Source: Fuchsiella alkaliacetigena
GTDB taxonomy: Bacteria > Bacillota > Halanaerobiia > Halobacteroidales > Acetohalobiaceae
Assembly: GCF_023227765.1 (NCBI RefSeq)
Contig: NZ_JALKBZ010000016.1
Coordinates: 1-56,061, forward strand
Length of the DNA: 56,061 nucleotides
Direction: 5' to 3'
The notes under the pieces are model-generated. The model had not been told where the DNA came from, ran no database searches, and worked only from the letters and a program-made list of their open reading frames with translations. How positions within the stretch are numbered: the stretch's first letter is position 1; every line of letters begins with the position of its first letter. The translations under genes were made by a program, and so were the position numbers. Positions 1 through 9,080 of this stretch are shown in pieces.

Positions 1-178
1 AACTTTACAAAGGATGATGGAATTTTCTATTTCAGCAGTTGACTATCAAAATTCAGCTTAAATTGACGCGTATGATACCAAACTACTAATTTTGTGATAA
101 TTATCTTCCATTGCATTTATTGGAGGCTTCTGATATTTTGAAAAACTTACATTATTATATCTGGGTTATATAAGTTTT

Positions 179-214
179 AAGCAGGGTCCTACTTTTGAGA
201 ATAGGGCCCTGCTT
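179..214 (+). terminator. Rho-independent terminator of an upstream host gene
   Basis: An 11-bp stem (GCAGGGTCCTA with TAGGGCCCTGC, one G-T pair) is followed by TTTCTATAT. It probably ends a host gene left of the window. A second GGGCCC-containing imperfect repeat follows at about 240-280. I see no coding sequence in 1-360. Confidence 0.65.
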
Positions 215-301
215 TCTATATATAAATGTAGAAATAGAAAAAATAGGGCCCTGTTTCCCCTATATATAATGTAGGGAAAATTCAAAAAGTGAGCTTTTAG
301 T

Positions 302-329
302 TTGGAAATTGGTATTTTTATGTTATAAT
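302..329 (+). promoter_or_regulatory. Promoter of the interrupted miaB-like gene
   Basis: The sequence shows TTGGAA, a 16-bp spacer, then a perfect TATAAT at 324-329. It lies 36 bases before the probable start codon of the truncated gene at 366. This is host sequence left of the proposed attachment site. Confidence 0.55.
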
Positions 330-365
330 ATTACTCAGGTTGTACACAATATATGGAGAGGATGT

Positions 366-437
366 TTGATATTTATGGTAAATAATGAAGTTGAAAATAA
401 GGGTAACTATGTAATTATCACCTACGGTTGTCCGTAA
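366..437 (+). pseudogene. miaB: 5' fragment of a miaB-like tRNA methylthiotransferase gene cut by the prophage
   Basis: A short reading frame with its own promoter and a GGAGAGG ribosome site (TTG start at 366, or ATG at 375) encodes a peptide ending NYVIITYGCP. It stops at TAA 435-437. The segment YxIxTYGC is the typical start of the UPF0004 domain of MiaB-type radical SAM methylthiotransferases, where it continues QMN and the Cys binds the auxiliary iron-sulfur cluster. RimO has LGCPKN and MtaB has LGCKVN, so those relatives are less likely but not excluded. The frame breaks right after this Cys, 40 bases from the stop codon of the serine integrase. I infer that the prophage integrated here and that the rest of the gene lies at the right end of the prophage, outside the window. 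Confidence 0.6.
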
Positions 438-476
438 GTTATCGCTTGAAACATTAAAAAATAAAAATATAAAGGC
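420..476. other. Putative left attachment site (attL)
   Basis: This stretch joins the end of the miaB-like coding sequence to the 3' end of the integrase gene, which stops at 477. Large serine integrases cross over at a 2-bp core inside attachment sites of roughly 40-50 bp, usually next to the integrase gene. The core is probably within or just after the TACGGTTGT stretch at 423-431, because the frame departs from MiaB-like sequence there. The exact core cannot be fixed without the right junction. Confidence 0.45.
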
Positions 477-2150
477 TTAAAATCTACCTTTAAGCCCTTT
501 GGATCCTTGAGCCCACTTGAATTGGTGGGTTATATTATTTTTGAATTGTATTGTTAAAACTTTTTTGTTGTTTATAATTATTTTGTCTATAATGCTATTT
601 ATAAAGTTTTTAAGCATTTGTCTATCAGCAATAGCAATTTTTTTATAATTCACTTCGCTATTATCAAGTAACTTTTTAGCAATCAAAAATTGATTAGCTT
701 TATTTAGAAAGTTGTAATTCGGTTTATTATCTGCTTTATTGCTTTGTAATTCTTTTTCGATTTCTGCTATCTTATCTTCGATCTGCTTCTTATTCAATAG
801 ATAGTCCTTCTCACTCATAGTTTCCTCAGAATATAAATAAAGCTTTTGGAGGCGGTCCAGGGCCCTTTGTTCTTTTGTTATTTCTTCTAGTAACTTCTTT
901 CTTTTACTATTCTGCAATTCATCATTACTACTTTTCTCACTAAAGATTATATCTTTACCTTTTGTGGCAATTAAGCTATATATAGAGCTGCTACCTTTAA
1001 CATCTTTAACTTCCTTAAAATACTTCCCTTCTAATAACTTTTCTTTATAATTTGAGTGATCGTATTTTTGTATATGGTTAGCTAGATTCATTAAGTTGGC
1101 TATGTAATCTAAAATAAACGGGCCCAAGTTAACTTCTGATATAAAGTTTTCACATTCATAACCAAAGTTATATTCTCGACATTTATAGATCCCTGGCCTA
1201 AAACCATTTTTTCTTTTGCGACCCCGAGAGGCCAAAAAGCCAGAACTACAGTTTCCGCATTCTATTAATTCAGAAAAGACGTGTATATGCTTAGCTTTCT
1301 TTCTTCCAGCTTCAGCAGGATTGGCGTTTTTAGTTATTATGGCATTGGCTTTCTCCCAGATGTCTCGATCGATAATTGAAGGAAAACAGTCCTTGGTTAA
1401 TATTTGTTCTTCCTTATCTTTCTTTTGGCCTCGACCTGACTCACGGTAGTTATAGCGATAGTCACCTTTATAAATAGGGTTTTTAACTATCTGAGCTACG
1501 GTTTTAACTCTCCAGCGGCCGTCATTTTTAGTTTTGTAATCATTTTCATTGAGAAGGTTAGCAACGTGACGGCTAGATTCACTTTCTATGTATTGCTTAA
1601 AGATTAATTCTACTATTTCAGCCTCTGATTCATTGATGGTTAGCTTTTGAGTGTCGGGGTCATAGTCATAGCCAAGTGGGGTAGGAGCTCCGTTCCAGAG
1701 CCCTTTTCTGGCCCTATCTAGCATAATAGAAGTTACTCTCTCCGAAGCTAAGTTTCTTTCTAACTCAGCAAATACTAGAATTATCTTTAACATTGCTTCT
1801 CCCATGGCCGTACTGGTATCAAATTGTTCATTTTTGGAGATGAAGGTTACTCCGTAGTCTTTAAGCTCTTCATACATTTGAGCAAAGTCAATTAGGTTTC
1901 TGGAGATCCGATCTATCTTCCAGACTAGCAAATGAGTGAATTCTTTGTTTTCGATACCGGTCATCATTTCCTGATAGCCGGGCCGGTTGGTGTTTTTACC
2001 GGAGTAGCCGGCATCGGAGAAAATCTGATAGTTGTCTATTCCTAGGACATATTTTGAGTAGTTTTCGAGCTCTTGTTTTTGAAAGTCTAGGGATTCTTTG
2101 TCTACCTGGTGGTGGGTAGATACTCTGGTGTAGATGGCAGCTTTTTTCAA
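477..2150 (-). CDS. int: Large serine recombinase (prophage integrase)
   Basis: This site-specific recombinase integrates and excises the prophage through a phosphoserine intermediate. The N-terminal resolvase domain (about residues 1-150) carries YTRVST, with the catalytic Ser, and the conserved WKIDRISRN segment. A recombinase domain follows (about 155-280). A zinc beta-ribbon comes next with paired cysteines (CGNC and later CREYNFGYEC), then a C-terminal coiled coil. The total of about 557 residues is normal for phiC31/TP901-1-type integrases. The TTG at 2150 is preferred to one nine bases upstream because it sits at correct distance from AAGGAG. The gene ends against the proposed attL, the usual position. 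The matching directionality factor is probably the gene at 28330-29397. Confidence 0.93.
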   Translation of the reverse strand: MKKAAIYTRVSTHHQVDKESLDFQKQELENYSKYVLGIDNYQIFSDAGYSGKNTNRPGYQEMMTGIENKEFTHLLVWKIDRISRNLIDFAQMYEELKDYGVTFISKNEQFDTSTAMGEAMLKIILVFAELERNLASERVTSIMLDRARKGLWNGAPTPLGYDYDPDTQKLTINESEAEIVELIFKQYIESESSRHVANLLNENDYKTKNDGRWRVKTVAQIVKNPIYKGDYRYNYRESGRGQKKDKEEQILTKDCFPSIIDRDIWEKANAIITKNANPAEAGRKKAKHIHVFSELIECGNCSSGFLASRGRKRKNGFRPGIYKCREYNFGYECENFISEVNLGPFILDYIANLMNLANHIQKYDHSNYKEKLLEGKYFKEVKDVKGSSSIYSLIATKGKDIIFSEKSSNDELQNSKRKKLLEEITKEQRALDRLQKLYLYSEETMSEKDYLLNKKQIEDKIAEIEKELQSNKADNKPNYNFLNKANQFLIAKKLLDNSEVNYKKIAIADRQMLKNFINSIIDKIIINNKKVLTIQFKNNITHQFKWAQGSKGLKGRF

Positions 2151-2420
2151 TTTGATCAACTCCTTAATTGAGATTATAACATTTGTGGGATATCGGATTC
2201 AATAACGGTTAGGGTAAAGATTTGTTTATTTTTCAAATTGATCTAGTTGAATTTAAAAACAAGCAGGAAATAATGTCTTAATATAGTAATAAATATTATA
2301 GCTATAATTTACTTGAATGCATATTTTAGTTATTTGTCGAGTTAGGAGGTGGGCTACACTTGTTTAAGAGTAACAAAGTGTAAGTTATAAATATTAAATT
2401 ATAATAAAGGAGAAAGAAAT

Positions 2421-3368
2421 GTGAAAAAAAGAATATTAAGTGTAATGCTAATTTTGGTTTCCCTACTTTTATTCAATTCTATTTCTTATGCTTGTGTTGG
2501 AGCTAGACCTTTAGGAATGGGAGGAGCCTTTGTTTCTGTTGCTGATAATGTAAATGCTATCTACTGGAATCCAGCTGGACTAACACAATTAGAACAATAC
2601 GAAACTACATATACAAGAACAATAAACAATAGAGATATGATTAACTATAATGATTTTATTGGATTTGCTGGAACTAACGATGAATTAGGTTTTAGTTATG
2701 GTTTAGGATACATTGGCGAAGGGCAAGAAGGTACAATGATAGATCCTTACTATGGAGAAACTGAAGTTGAATTAAGTACTAACTGGTTAGTATTTTCTTT
2801 TGGTAAAGATCTTTCTGAGTTAGAAAATGAAGTGTTTGATGGTCTTTCTGTAGGTGCTAATATTCGTCGTATGAGTCGTGAAGAAGAATATAACCCTATA
2901 AATTATCAAGGGACAGCTTCGGATTCCGATTCTAGTATAGCTGTTGATTTGAGTGCTTTGTATCAGATTAATAATGAATTATCAGCTGGTCTTTTAATTC
3001 AAGATCTTTTTGAAACCGAGTTTGAATTATTCGATCAAAAAATATCTTACATAAGAAATATTAGGCCAAGTGTATCCTATCAGTTAGATGACTATTTGAC
3101 TCTAGCTTTTTCAGTATACGATTTTAGAGATGAATTTGACAGAAATATCTCTTTTGGTGGAGAATTAGAAGTTACAGCAATATCTGATTTAGAAGTATTA
3201 AATTCTGAAGAAGAAAAAGTATATGTTAGAGGTGGAGCATACCAAGAAAACTTGACATTAGGTGCAGGTTATGAGTATGAAGATCTTCAATTTGATTATG
3301 CCTTCTTAGGGGGAGACTTAGAAAATACTCATCAACTAGGTGTGACTTATCAATTTGAAGGATTATAA
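2421..3368 (+). CDS. UPF0164/PorV-like outer-membrane beta-barrel protein
   Basis: The 315-residue product begins with a signal peptide (MKKRIL plus a hydrophobic stretch, probable cleavage after SYA). It then carries GARPLGMGGAFVSVADN and YWNPAGL, the hallmark N-terminal motif of UPF0164/PorV/FadL-type outer-membrane proteins. The rest alternates polar and hydrophobic residues with many aromatic residues, as in beta strands, and ends in a hydrophobic strand. It starts at a GTG behind AAGGAG and is followed 40 bases later by a lipoprotein gene, probably in the same transcript. Such a protein only makes sense in a host with an outer membrane. Its place inside the prophage cargo suggests lysogenic conversion of the cell surface. 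The function itself is unknown. Confidence 0.7.
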   Translation: MKKRILSVMLILVSLLLFNSISYACVGARPLGMGGAFVSVADNVNAIYWNPAGLTQLEQYETTYTRTINNRDMINYNDFIGFAGTNDELGFSYGLGYIGEGQEGTMIDPYYGETEVELSTNWLVFSFGKDLSELENEVFDGLSVGANIRRMSREEEYNPINYQGTASDSDSSIAVDLSALYQINNELSAGLLIQDLFETEFELFDQKISYIRNIRPSVSYQLDDYLTLAFSVYDFRDEFDRNISFGGELEVTAISDLEVLNSEEEKVYVRGGAYQENLTLGAGYEYEDLQFDYAFLGGDLENTHQLGVTYQFEGL

Positions 3369-3408
3369 TAAATTTAATAGAATTAACTTCTATTAACAGG
3401 GGGCAAAA

Positions 3409-4008
3409 ATGATATATAAGATATCTAAATCTAAACTTGTTTCATTATTAATATGTTTGATGGTCGTTTTAATTTTGGCTGGATGCATCCCTTCTGCTAG
3501 TAATCCTTTTAGTAGTGATGATGGTGATGGCAGTGAAATAGTTTGGGATACTTATGTCACTGATGATTTTGGGATTAAATACCCATCAGAATGGGAAATA
3601 GTTGAAGAAAGTAGTAACTTTGTTTGGATCAGACCTTCTGAAGAATCAGATTTCTTATTTGAAATAGAAGGAGTGATTGATAAGGGAGATAAAGATAATT
3701 TTTTAGAGGTTATATCTAATTTTATAGAATACTGGGTAAATTCTGATGAATTTAGAATTATTAATTGGCAAGGATATGGACCAGAAAATTATAAAATTGA
3801 AATGGATGAGAATAGTTATGATGTATATGAGTTTGAAGTTGAAATTATCAACTGGGAAAATGAAGAAAATTTTGATAAATTCCTATTAACTAGTATGCAT
3901 AATGAGGGAAAAGTTATACATTTGAATTATTTGGGTTTAGAATATGAATACAATAATAATTTAGATATAGCAAAAGAAATGGTGAAGTCTTTTGAATTTC
4001 TGAATTAA
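3409..4008 (+). CDS. Lipoprotein of unknown function
   Basis: The product has 199 residues with an N-terminal lipoprotein signal: a basic start, a hydrophobic core and the lipobox LAGC near residue 25. An acidic, Ser/Asp-rich linker follows, then one globular domain with the pattern DDFGIKYPSEWEI, which recalls PsbP/DUF1795-like lipoproteins (family assignment uncertain). The ATG lies behind AGGGGG. The gene follows the outer-membrane protein gene by 40 bases and is closed by a strong terminator at 4023. The pair therefore looks like one envelope operon. No catalytic residues are recognisable. Confidence 0.7.
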   Translation: MIYKISKSKLVSLLICLMVVLILAGCIPSASNPFSSDDGDGSEIVWDTYVTDDFGIKYPSEWEIVEESSNFVWIRPSEESDFLFEIEGVIDKGDKDNFLEVISNFIEYWVNSDEFRIINWQGYGPENYKIEMDENSYDVYEFEVEIINWENEENFDKFLLTSMHNEGKVIHLNYLGLEYEYNNNLDIAKEMVKSFEFLN

Positions 4009-4022
4009 TACCATGTTAATTA

Positions 4023-4052
4023 ACCAGGGCCCAGATACGGCCCTGGTTTTAT
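4023..4052 (+). terminator. Rho-independent terminator after the lipoprotein gene
   Basis: ACCAGGGCC, a short loop and GGCCCTGG precede TTTTATAATT. It lies 15 bases after the lipoprotein stop codon. The stem contains one of the many GGGCCC sites of the window. Confidence 0.8.
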
Positions 4053-4240
4053 AATTAGTTACCTACTGTAATCTGATTCTTCATTCCATCAAACCTGGCC
4101 GATCTTATTCTAGAGATTCTTTTGATATATTTAAAACTTTTCTAAAAAGCTTGTCTATATTAGACTAAAGGTTAAATGATGTCTGATGTGCAAATATATT
4201 TATAGAACTATTAAAACTGAAATCGAAAGGAGAGATAGTA

Positions 4241-4489
4241 ATGAGGTCAGTAGGTGTGGTAAGAAAAATAGATAACTTGGGTAGGATTACTATCCCTAAG
4301 GAAGTGAGAGGTAATTTAGAAATAAAAGAGGGTACTCCAATGGGGGTCTATGTGGATGGGGGAAAGGTTATAGTTAAAAAATATGAGCCGCAGTGTGTTT
4401 TTTGTAATAGTACAGAGGATGTGGTTGATTTTAAAGATGAACTTGTTTGTTCTGAATGCCTTTCTGAGATTGAGGGAAAAGTGACTTAG
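4241..4489 (+). CDS. AbrB/SpoVT-type transcription regulator with C-terminal zinc ribbon
   Basis: The 82-residue product has an N-terminal swapped-hairpin AbrB DNA-binding domain (about residues 4-48). Its typical features are VRKIDNLGRITIPKEVR and a VYVDGGKVIVKKY strand. A CVFC...CSEC pair at about residues 52-74 probably binds zinc, a common tail in AbrB-family regulators of spore-forming Firmicutes. The ATG follows AAAGGAGAG. It stands alone between two near-identical terminator-bearing repeats (4023 and 4541), so it is a separate transcription unit. Its targets are unknown. Regulation of cargo genes is possible. Confidence 0.85.
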   Translation: MRSVGVVRKIDNLGRITIPKEVRGNLEIKEGTPMGVYVDGGKVIVKKYEPQCVFCNSTEDVVDFKDELVCSECLSEIEGKVT

Positions 4490-4540
4490 TTAAAGGTAAG
4501 ATTTAGAGATAAAAGAGATATCAAATAGTGGTGAAAGTGG

Positions 4541-4635
4541 ACCAGGGCCCAGCTACGGCCCTGGTTTTATAATTTAATCACCTACTGTAATCTGATCCTT
4601 CACTCCATCAAATCTGGCCGGCCCTATTCCAAAAC
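4541..4635 (+). repeat. Second copy of a 90-bp direct repeat containing a terminator
   Basis: The segment 4541-4630 closely matches 4023-4115. Both start with ACCAGGGCCC...GGCCCTGGTTTTATAA (a rho-independent terminator) and continue through CCTACTGTAATCTGAT and CCATCAAA to CTGGCCG. Read on the minus strand, both copies can encode ARFDG(M/V)K(N/D)QITVG plus a stop codon. The repeat may therefore derive from the 3' end of an old gene. The two copies bracket the AbrB-like gene, which suggests insertion or duplication by homologous recombination. Confidence 0.6.
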
Positions 4636-4740
4636 TAGCTAAATTCAGTTATTTCTTATGCAGGGCCCTATTAATCAGATTCTGAGCTTTTAAGTGGAGC
4701 AGGGCCCGATGTTTTTGATCAGGCCCTATCCCCAGTGAAG
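4633..4740. repeat. Degenerate GGCC-rich intergenic repeat, copy A
   Basis: The stretch holds two GGGCCC sites and the pattern GGGCCCGATGTTTTTGATC followed by AGGCCCTATCCCC. It resembles 13412-13443 (copy C). Its left part resembles 12076-12110 (copy B). The copies are imperfect and lie at cassette borders. No intact reading frame is present. Confidence 0.45.
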
Positions 4741-4780
4741 CAGCACTCTGATTAACATAATTAATAAAGACCAAAAGAGG

Positions 4781-7700
4781 TTACTCTAAACTTTCCTCTA
4801 CAACCTTAATTTCTTCTTCGGTTAGATTATACAGATCATAGACCAGCTGATCTATTTCTTGATCAGCTTTTTCTATCTTAGATTCTAAGCCTGCTATTTC
4901 TTGCTGCAAACCTTGCCATTCATTGACTACTTTCCGGACTACATTGTACTTATCAAAGTCAGGGATCTCTATTTGCTTGACTCGTTTAGGTAAGCTGCCG
5001 CTAAATTCATTGATTTCTTCTAACTGTTCATTGGTTAAATTCTCTAGATAATATTTGATATACCTTCTTTTATATTTATCGTTTACCTGGAACTTAAATA
5101 ATTCATATTGGCCAGAACTCGATTTATCAGAGTAGAGGGTTATAATCTTATCATTGATATTAACCGTCATCTCTCTGACTTTTCTGGCCCGCCCGGAGTA
5201 AATCTCATTACAAAATTCTTGGTTCATTATTTCTTCAAGTGGTATGCCTAAGCTGGAACAATACCTATTAATAAAGTTACTAAAATCCTCTTGTTTTTGA
5301 TCATAGATTTGTTTTTTAAAGTCTCTAATTTCAGAAACTTTTTTTACTAAAGTAGATTGTTGATAAGCTTCAGGATATTTAAACGGGAGCTCCTTACACT
5401 CAGCTATTAGTATCTTCTGAAACACATCTTTATAAATATCTAGAAACTTATATCTGTGTATAAAGGTTATGAGCTTAGAATTTAATAAAGCGGCAATGTA
5501 TCTTGGATCTATTTCTTCTTCATTAGGGATCAATCCAAAGCCTATCTGAGCAAAATATAAGGACTTATCAGTATAAGCGGAGTATATCCTAGCTGGATTT
5601 CCAGATATAATCTGTCTAACAATAACTCTAGGCTTTTCAAAAAAGCGCTGTTCGCGAGGAGCGCCAAGCCATTCACCATACTTTATATACTCCTTAATTT
5701 TAGGCTTGATAAAGTAGCGAAGGATATTCCCGCCTTTAATTAACGGCTTATATTCTTCGCTATGCTTGTTTGGTGAATGAAACTCCCTATTATCTATCAC
5801 TTCTTCAGAATGACCTTTATATTTATCATAAGGGGTTATGCCTAAGCTAAAATCACAAACTTCCTTAAATGGCACTGTATCTGCATAGCATTTGTCGATT
5901 ATATTTATAACTTCATCTGTAGTATAAATATTAAAGTTGTTAGCTTCGTCTTTAAGCCAGTTTTCTTTACTGATCGACTTAGGCGGACTCGTCAAAACAT
6001 CATTAATCTTTTCTAGGGAAGCATTATTGATAATATGGATATTGCTTTTTTCATGGAATACATTTTTTTGAAAGCAGAAAATGATTGTATTTACATTCAA
6101 GTTAGCAAAAACTTCATTTGGTAACTTAACTATACCAGTTATACCCTCGACTAATTTTTTTCGTATCTTTTTATACGAGGAGTTAACCAAAAGTGAATTA
6201 GGTATAATAAAAGAGAGATATCCAGTAGGCTTTAGAAGTTCCAATGACCTTTCAATGAAAATAGAATAAAGATTAATTCTGTTTATTGCTGTTTCGAAGT
6301 TCTCTAAAAAGTACTCTGTGATTTCTGTATCTAAATCTTTTATGTCTACATAGGGAGGATTGCCAATGATTACATCAAATCCGCCTTCTTCTGTAGTGAT
6401 TGCATTAAGTTCACTGTCTTCTGTTTCAAAGACATACATTTTTTCACTCATTTCATCTAAAAATTCTTTTCCCCAATTAAATGCTTTATCTCCAGCAATT
6501 TCTGGATCCTCAATTAATGAATTTCCGCATTTAATATTATCGTCAAGATTAGTTAATGGCTTATTTTTATTAGCGGTTTTAAGCCATAGGGATAGTTTAG
6601 TAATTTCGACTGATTCTTCATTAAGATCAACTCCATAGATGTTATTCTTAAGTATTTCTTTTTGCAAAGAGGGGAGACCAAAAATACTTCTTTGACCGTG
6701 TTCGTGTTGAAGGAATTCTCTTTGCTTTTGGATCCATTGATGCTCTTGTAGTAAATAATCAAAGGCTTGGTTTAAAAAAGCTCCAGAACCACAGGCTGGG
6801 TCTAATACCTTGATATCTTTTAGCACTTCTTCGTATTTTTCATAAAATTCTAAGTGTTGCTTTTTATACTTTCCTTCGACTTGTGGAGTGCTTGCTGATT
6901 CAAGTTCTGGTAATTCATAATAACCAAGCTTTTTTCTGATATCGTCAAGATAGCTGCCTATAGAGTTTTCTACAATGTATTTGGTTATGTATTTAGGAGT
7001 ATAATAGATTCCGTCTTTTTTGCGTCTAGATTCTTTTTCATCATACTCATCTTCTCTAATATCGGCTTTTAATTCTTCTATATCAGTGATGGATTGTTCG
7101 AAAATATGGCCGAGAATATTTACATCAAGATCGCTATCAAAATCATAATCGGAGATTTCATAAATATTATCGAAGAATTCGTTCTTAATAATTAGATCAT
7201 CTAGGATATCGTCATATTTAAATAGGGTACCGTTATAGCCATTAATGTTATGCTCAGGATTACCTTTATCTACTGATCTAAAAACCCCTTTTATTTCTTG
7301 CCAAACTTTAGTAGGGCTCATGCTATAGGAACCTTTAGCTCTTTGTATTGCTTCATGGAGTAGGGTATTAGGCAATAAGCCTTTATCTTCACAAAAGCAG
7401 ATGAAAATAATTCTATCTAGAAACTTTTGAGCCTTTTCTAAGAGGAGCTCTTGATCATAGTTTGGGTTATTTTCTTTAAGGTGCTCGAAAAGATCGATTC
7501 TAATTTGCTTATACAGGTTATAGAATTCGGTTGAAATATCTTCTTCTCGTTTGGTTGTTTCTTCGGTTAACTGCCAGGTTAGACTGTCTTGGTGTTTATT
7601 GATTAGGTTTTCTCTGGATAATAGAAAATGGAATTTCTTAAATTCATCTGGTTGATTTAACTCTGGGATTCGAAACTCTTCATAGTGTCCTTGACCGCGA

Positions 7701-8182
7701 GTATACTTATAGAGTCTAATTTCGATCATATTGGAGACTATAATCCAATTACAGCCGTCATACTTAGTAGCATAATTAAAGGCTTGTTCAACTGGGGTGC
7801 CGTAATCTTTCCCGGATCTTTTTTGTTTTTTATCTAGGCTGATTTTGGGCCCTTTAAGTTCGATTACGGCTTTGGTTTGTTCAACTCCGTTGATTTCGAA
7901 AAAGCCTAAGCTACCATCTGGTTTGCTGGCATCTACTTCGGTAGCTGGCTCGGCTTTCATTGTATACTGTTTATCTTCGGCTTCGGTGGTATCTTTATAG
8001 CCTAAAATTAAACCAAAGATACCTTTTAGAAAGGCTCCCTGAAGCTGTTCTTCATTAACTCCTTGGTTTAGTTCAAGGTTTTCTTTCCATTTGGTGATTC
8101 TATCTATTTTCTCCTTTTCTTCTGGAATAGAGTGCTTTGCTAAGTGTTTGCTTAATACTTTCTTATTGAATAAGTTTGCCAA
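4781..8182 (-). CDS. Type IIG restriction-modification enzyme (Eco57I-like fused endonuclease and adenine methyltransferase)
   Basis: This single chain of about 1130 residues combines DNA cleavage, N6-adenine methylation and sequence recognition. An N-terminal PD-(D/E)xK-like nuclease region shows KPDGSLGFFE followed by AVIELKG. The central methylase has DPACGSGAFLNQA (motif I, SAM binding) and IGNPPYVDI (motif IV, catalytic). The C-terminal part looks like a target-recognition domain with a terminal coiled coil. The TTG at 8182 is preferred because AAAGGAGG lies just upstream; a start at 8215 would overlap the upstream gene. PglX of BREX systems is related, but no other BREX gene is present. 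It protects the lysogen from other phages by inference. Confidence 0.85.
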   Translation of the reverse strand: MANLFNKKVLSKHLAKHSIPEEKEKIDRITKWKENLELNQGVNEEQLQGAFLKGIFGLILGYKDTTEAEDKQYTMKAEPATEVDASKPDGSLGFFEINGVEQTKAVIELKGPKISLDKKQKRSGKDYGTPVEQAFNYATKYDGCNWIIVSNMIEIRLYKYTRGQGHYEEFRIPELNQPDEFKKFHFLLSRENLINKHQDSLTWQLTEETTKREEDISTEFYNLYKQIRIDLFEHLKENNPNYDQELLLEKAQKFLDRIIFICFCEDKGLLPNTLLHEAIQRAKGSYSMSPTKVWQEIKGVFRSVDKGNPEHNINGYNGTLFKYDDILDDLIIKNEFFDNIYEISDYDFDSDLDVNILGHIFEQSITDIEELKADIREDEYDEKESRRKKDGIYYTPKYITKYIVENSIGSYLDDIRKKLGYYELPELESASTPQVEGKYKKQHLEFYEKYEEVLKDIKVLDPACGSGAFLNQAFDYLLQEHQWIQKQREFLQHEHGQRSIFGLPSLQKEILKNNIYGVDLNEESVEITKLSLWLKTANKNKPLTNLDDNIKCGNSLIEDPEIAGDKAFNWGKEFLDEMSEKMYVFETEDSELNAITTEEGGFDVIIGNPPYVDIKDLDTEITEYFLENFETAINRINLYSIFIERSLELLKPTGYLSFIIPNSLLVNSSYKKIRKKLVEGITGIVKLPNEVFANLNVNTIIFCFQKNVFHEKSNIHIINNASLEKINDVLTSPPKSISKENWLKDEANNFNIYTTDEVINIIDKCYADTVPFKEVCDFSLGITPYDKYKGHSEEVIDNREFHSPNKHSEEYKPLIKGGNILRYFIKPKIKEYIKYGEWLGAPREQRFFEKPRVIVRQIISGNPARIYSAYTDKSLYFAQIGFGLIPNEEEIDPRYIAALLNSKLITFIHRYKFLDIYKDVFQKILIAECKELPFKYPEAYQQSTLVKKVSEIRDFKKQIYDQKQEDFSNFINRYCSSLGIPLEEIMNQEFCNEIYSGRARKVREMTVNINDKIITLYSDKSSSGQYELFKFQVNDKYKRRYIKYYLENLTNEQLEEINEFSGSLPKRVKQIEIPDFDKYNVVRKVVNEWQGLQQEIAGLESKIEKADQEIDQLVYDLYNLTEEEIKVVEESLE

Positions 8183-8204
8183 TTTTTCGGCCTCCTTTAA
8201 TTTC

Positions 8205-8957
8205 TTAAATTGCAAAATGACTAAAAGGATGTTTCGAGATGTATTTCATCATTCTATTTAAAGACTCAGTAATAGTAAATTCTCCACCTGAATAACCCCA
8301 CATTGAACCAGTTATTTCTTTTAGGAAACCTGATTTTTCAATCCTTTTTAGCAAAAATATTAAATCTTGTTCATCAATATATAGCTTATTAATTACTTGC
8401 TCTTTAGGATTTAATCTAGTGGATTTTTGCAATTCATTTTCATTATTGGTTTTATTGATATCATTTTGATAGCATTTATAAAAAATATAGATTACTTTTA
8501 ACTCAAGTGGTGATAGAAGCTCCAATGAATATAAATATTCTTCAGGTCTAAATTTACCGTCATTATCTACAGATATAATATTAGTTAAAACCATTACATT
8601 CATAATAATTTTTTCTCGACTTCTGGTTTTTAATGTGGAATCTAGAGCAATATTAAGCATATCATGAAACTCTTCTGTTTCTGTCCACTTTAATTTTTGA
8701 TCAAACCCTTTTTTATCTAGGCTATTTTTAATAGAATGCAAAGATTTATATAGTAAGACCAAAAACATATTCATTCTTTTTTCTCTAAATTTTGTACCTG
8801 CTTTTGCTAAAAATCCATCTATAATTGGTCCTGCAATAGGTATCAATTCTACAATTGATCTTATAATATCATTTTTGGAATAAATAGAAGGGAGGTTTTC
8901 TTTTGAAATTAAGTTTTTAAATTCTTTTTCTGACATGTCCAGAATTGTATTTTCCAA
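8205..8957 (-). CDS. Unknown protein encoded directly upstream of the type IIG enzyme
   Basis: The 250-residue product has no family I recognise. Residues about 30-50 form an amphipathic, hydrophobic segment (ELIPIAGPIIDGFLAKAG), the only candidate membrane-contacting stretch. The remainder is charged and mostly helical, with a possible winged-helix-like C-terminus. It starts with TTG behind AGGAGG. The stop codon lies 22 bases before the preferred start of the restriction enzyme gene, so both are probably in one operon. A regulatory, sensing or effector role next to the restriction enzyme is possible but is inference from position only. Confidence 0.6.
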   Translation of the reverse strand: MENTILDMSEKEFKNLISKENLPSIYSKNDIIRSIVELIPIAGPIIDGFLAKAGTKFREKRMNMFLVLLYKSLHSIKNSLDKKGFDQKLKWTETEEFHDMLNIALDSTLKTRSREKIIMNVMVLTNIISVDNDGKFRPEEYLYSLELLSPLELKVIYIFYKCYQNDINKTNNENELQKSTRLNPKEQVINKLYIDEQDLIFLLKRIEKSGFLKEITGSMWGYSGGEFTITESLNRMMKYISKHPFSHFAI

Positions 8958-9080
8958 GATTATTCCTCCTAGCTCTATAAAAGCAAGAAATTATCTCATT
9001 TATTGATTTTACATAATTTTATATTATTGAATCTATTATTCACAATTTGACTAAAACCAACTACTTATTAATCTAAAGTT

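Noticed and set aside
4781-8182. BREX system (PglX)
   Set aside because: The methylase resembles PglX in motifs, but an N-terminal nuclease-like region is present and no brxA, brxB, brxC, pglZ or brxL gene is nearby.
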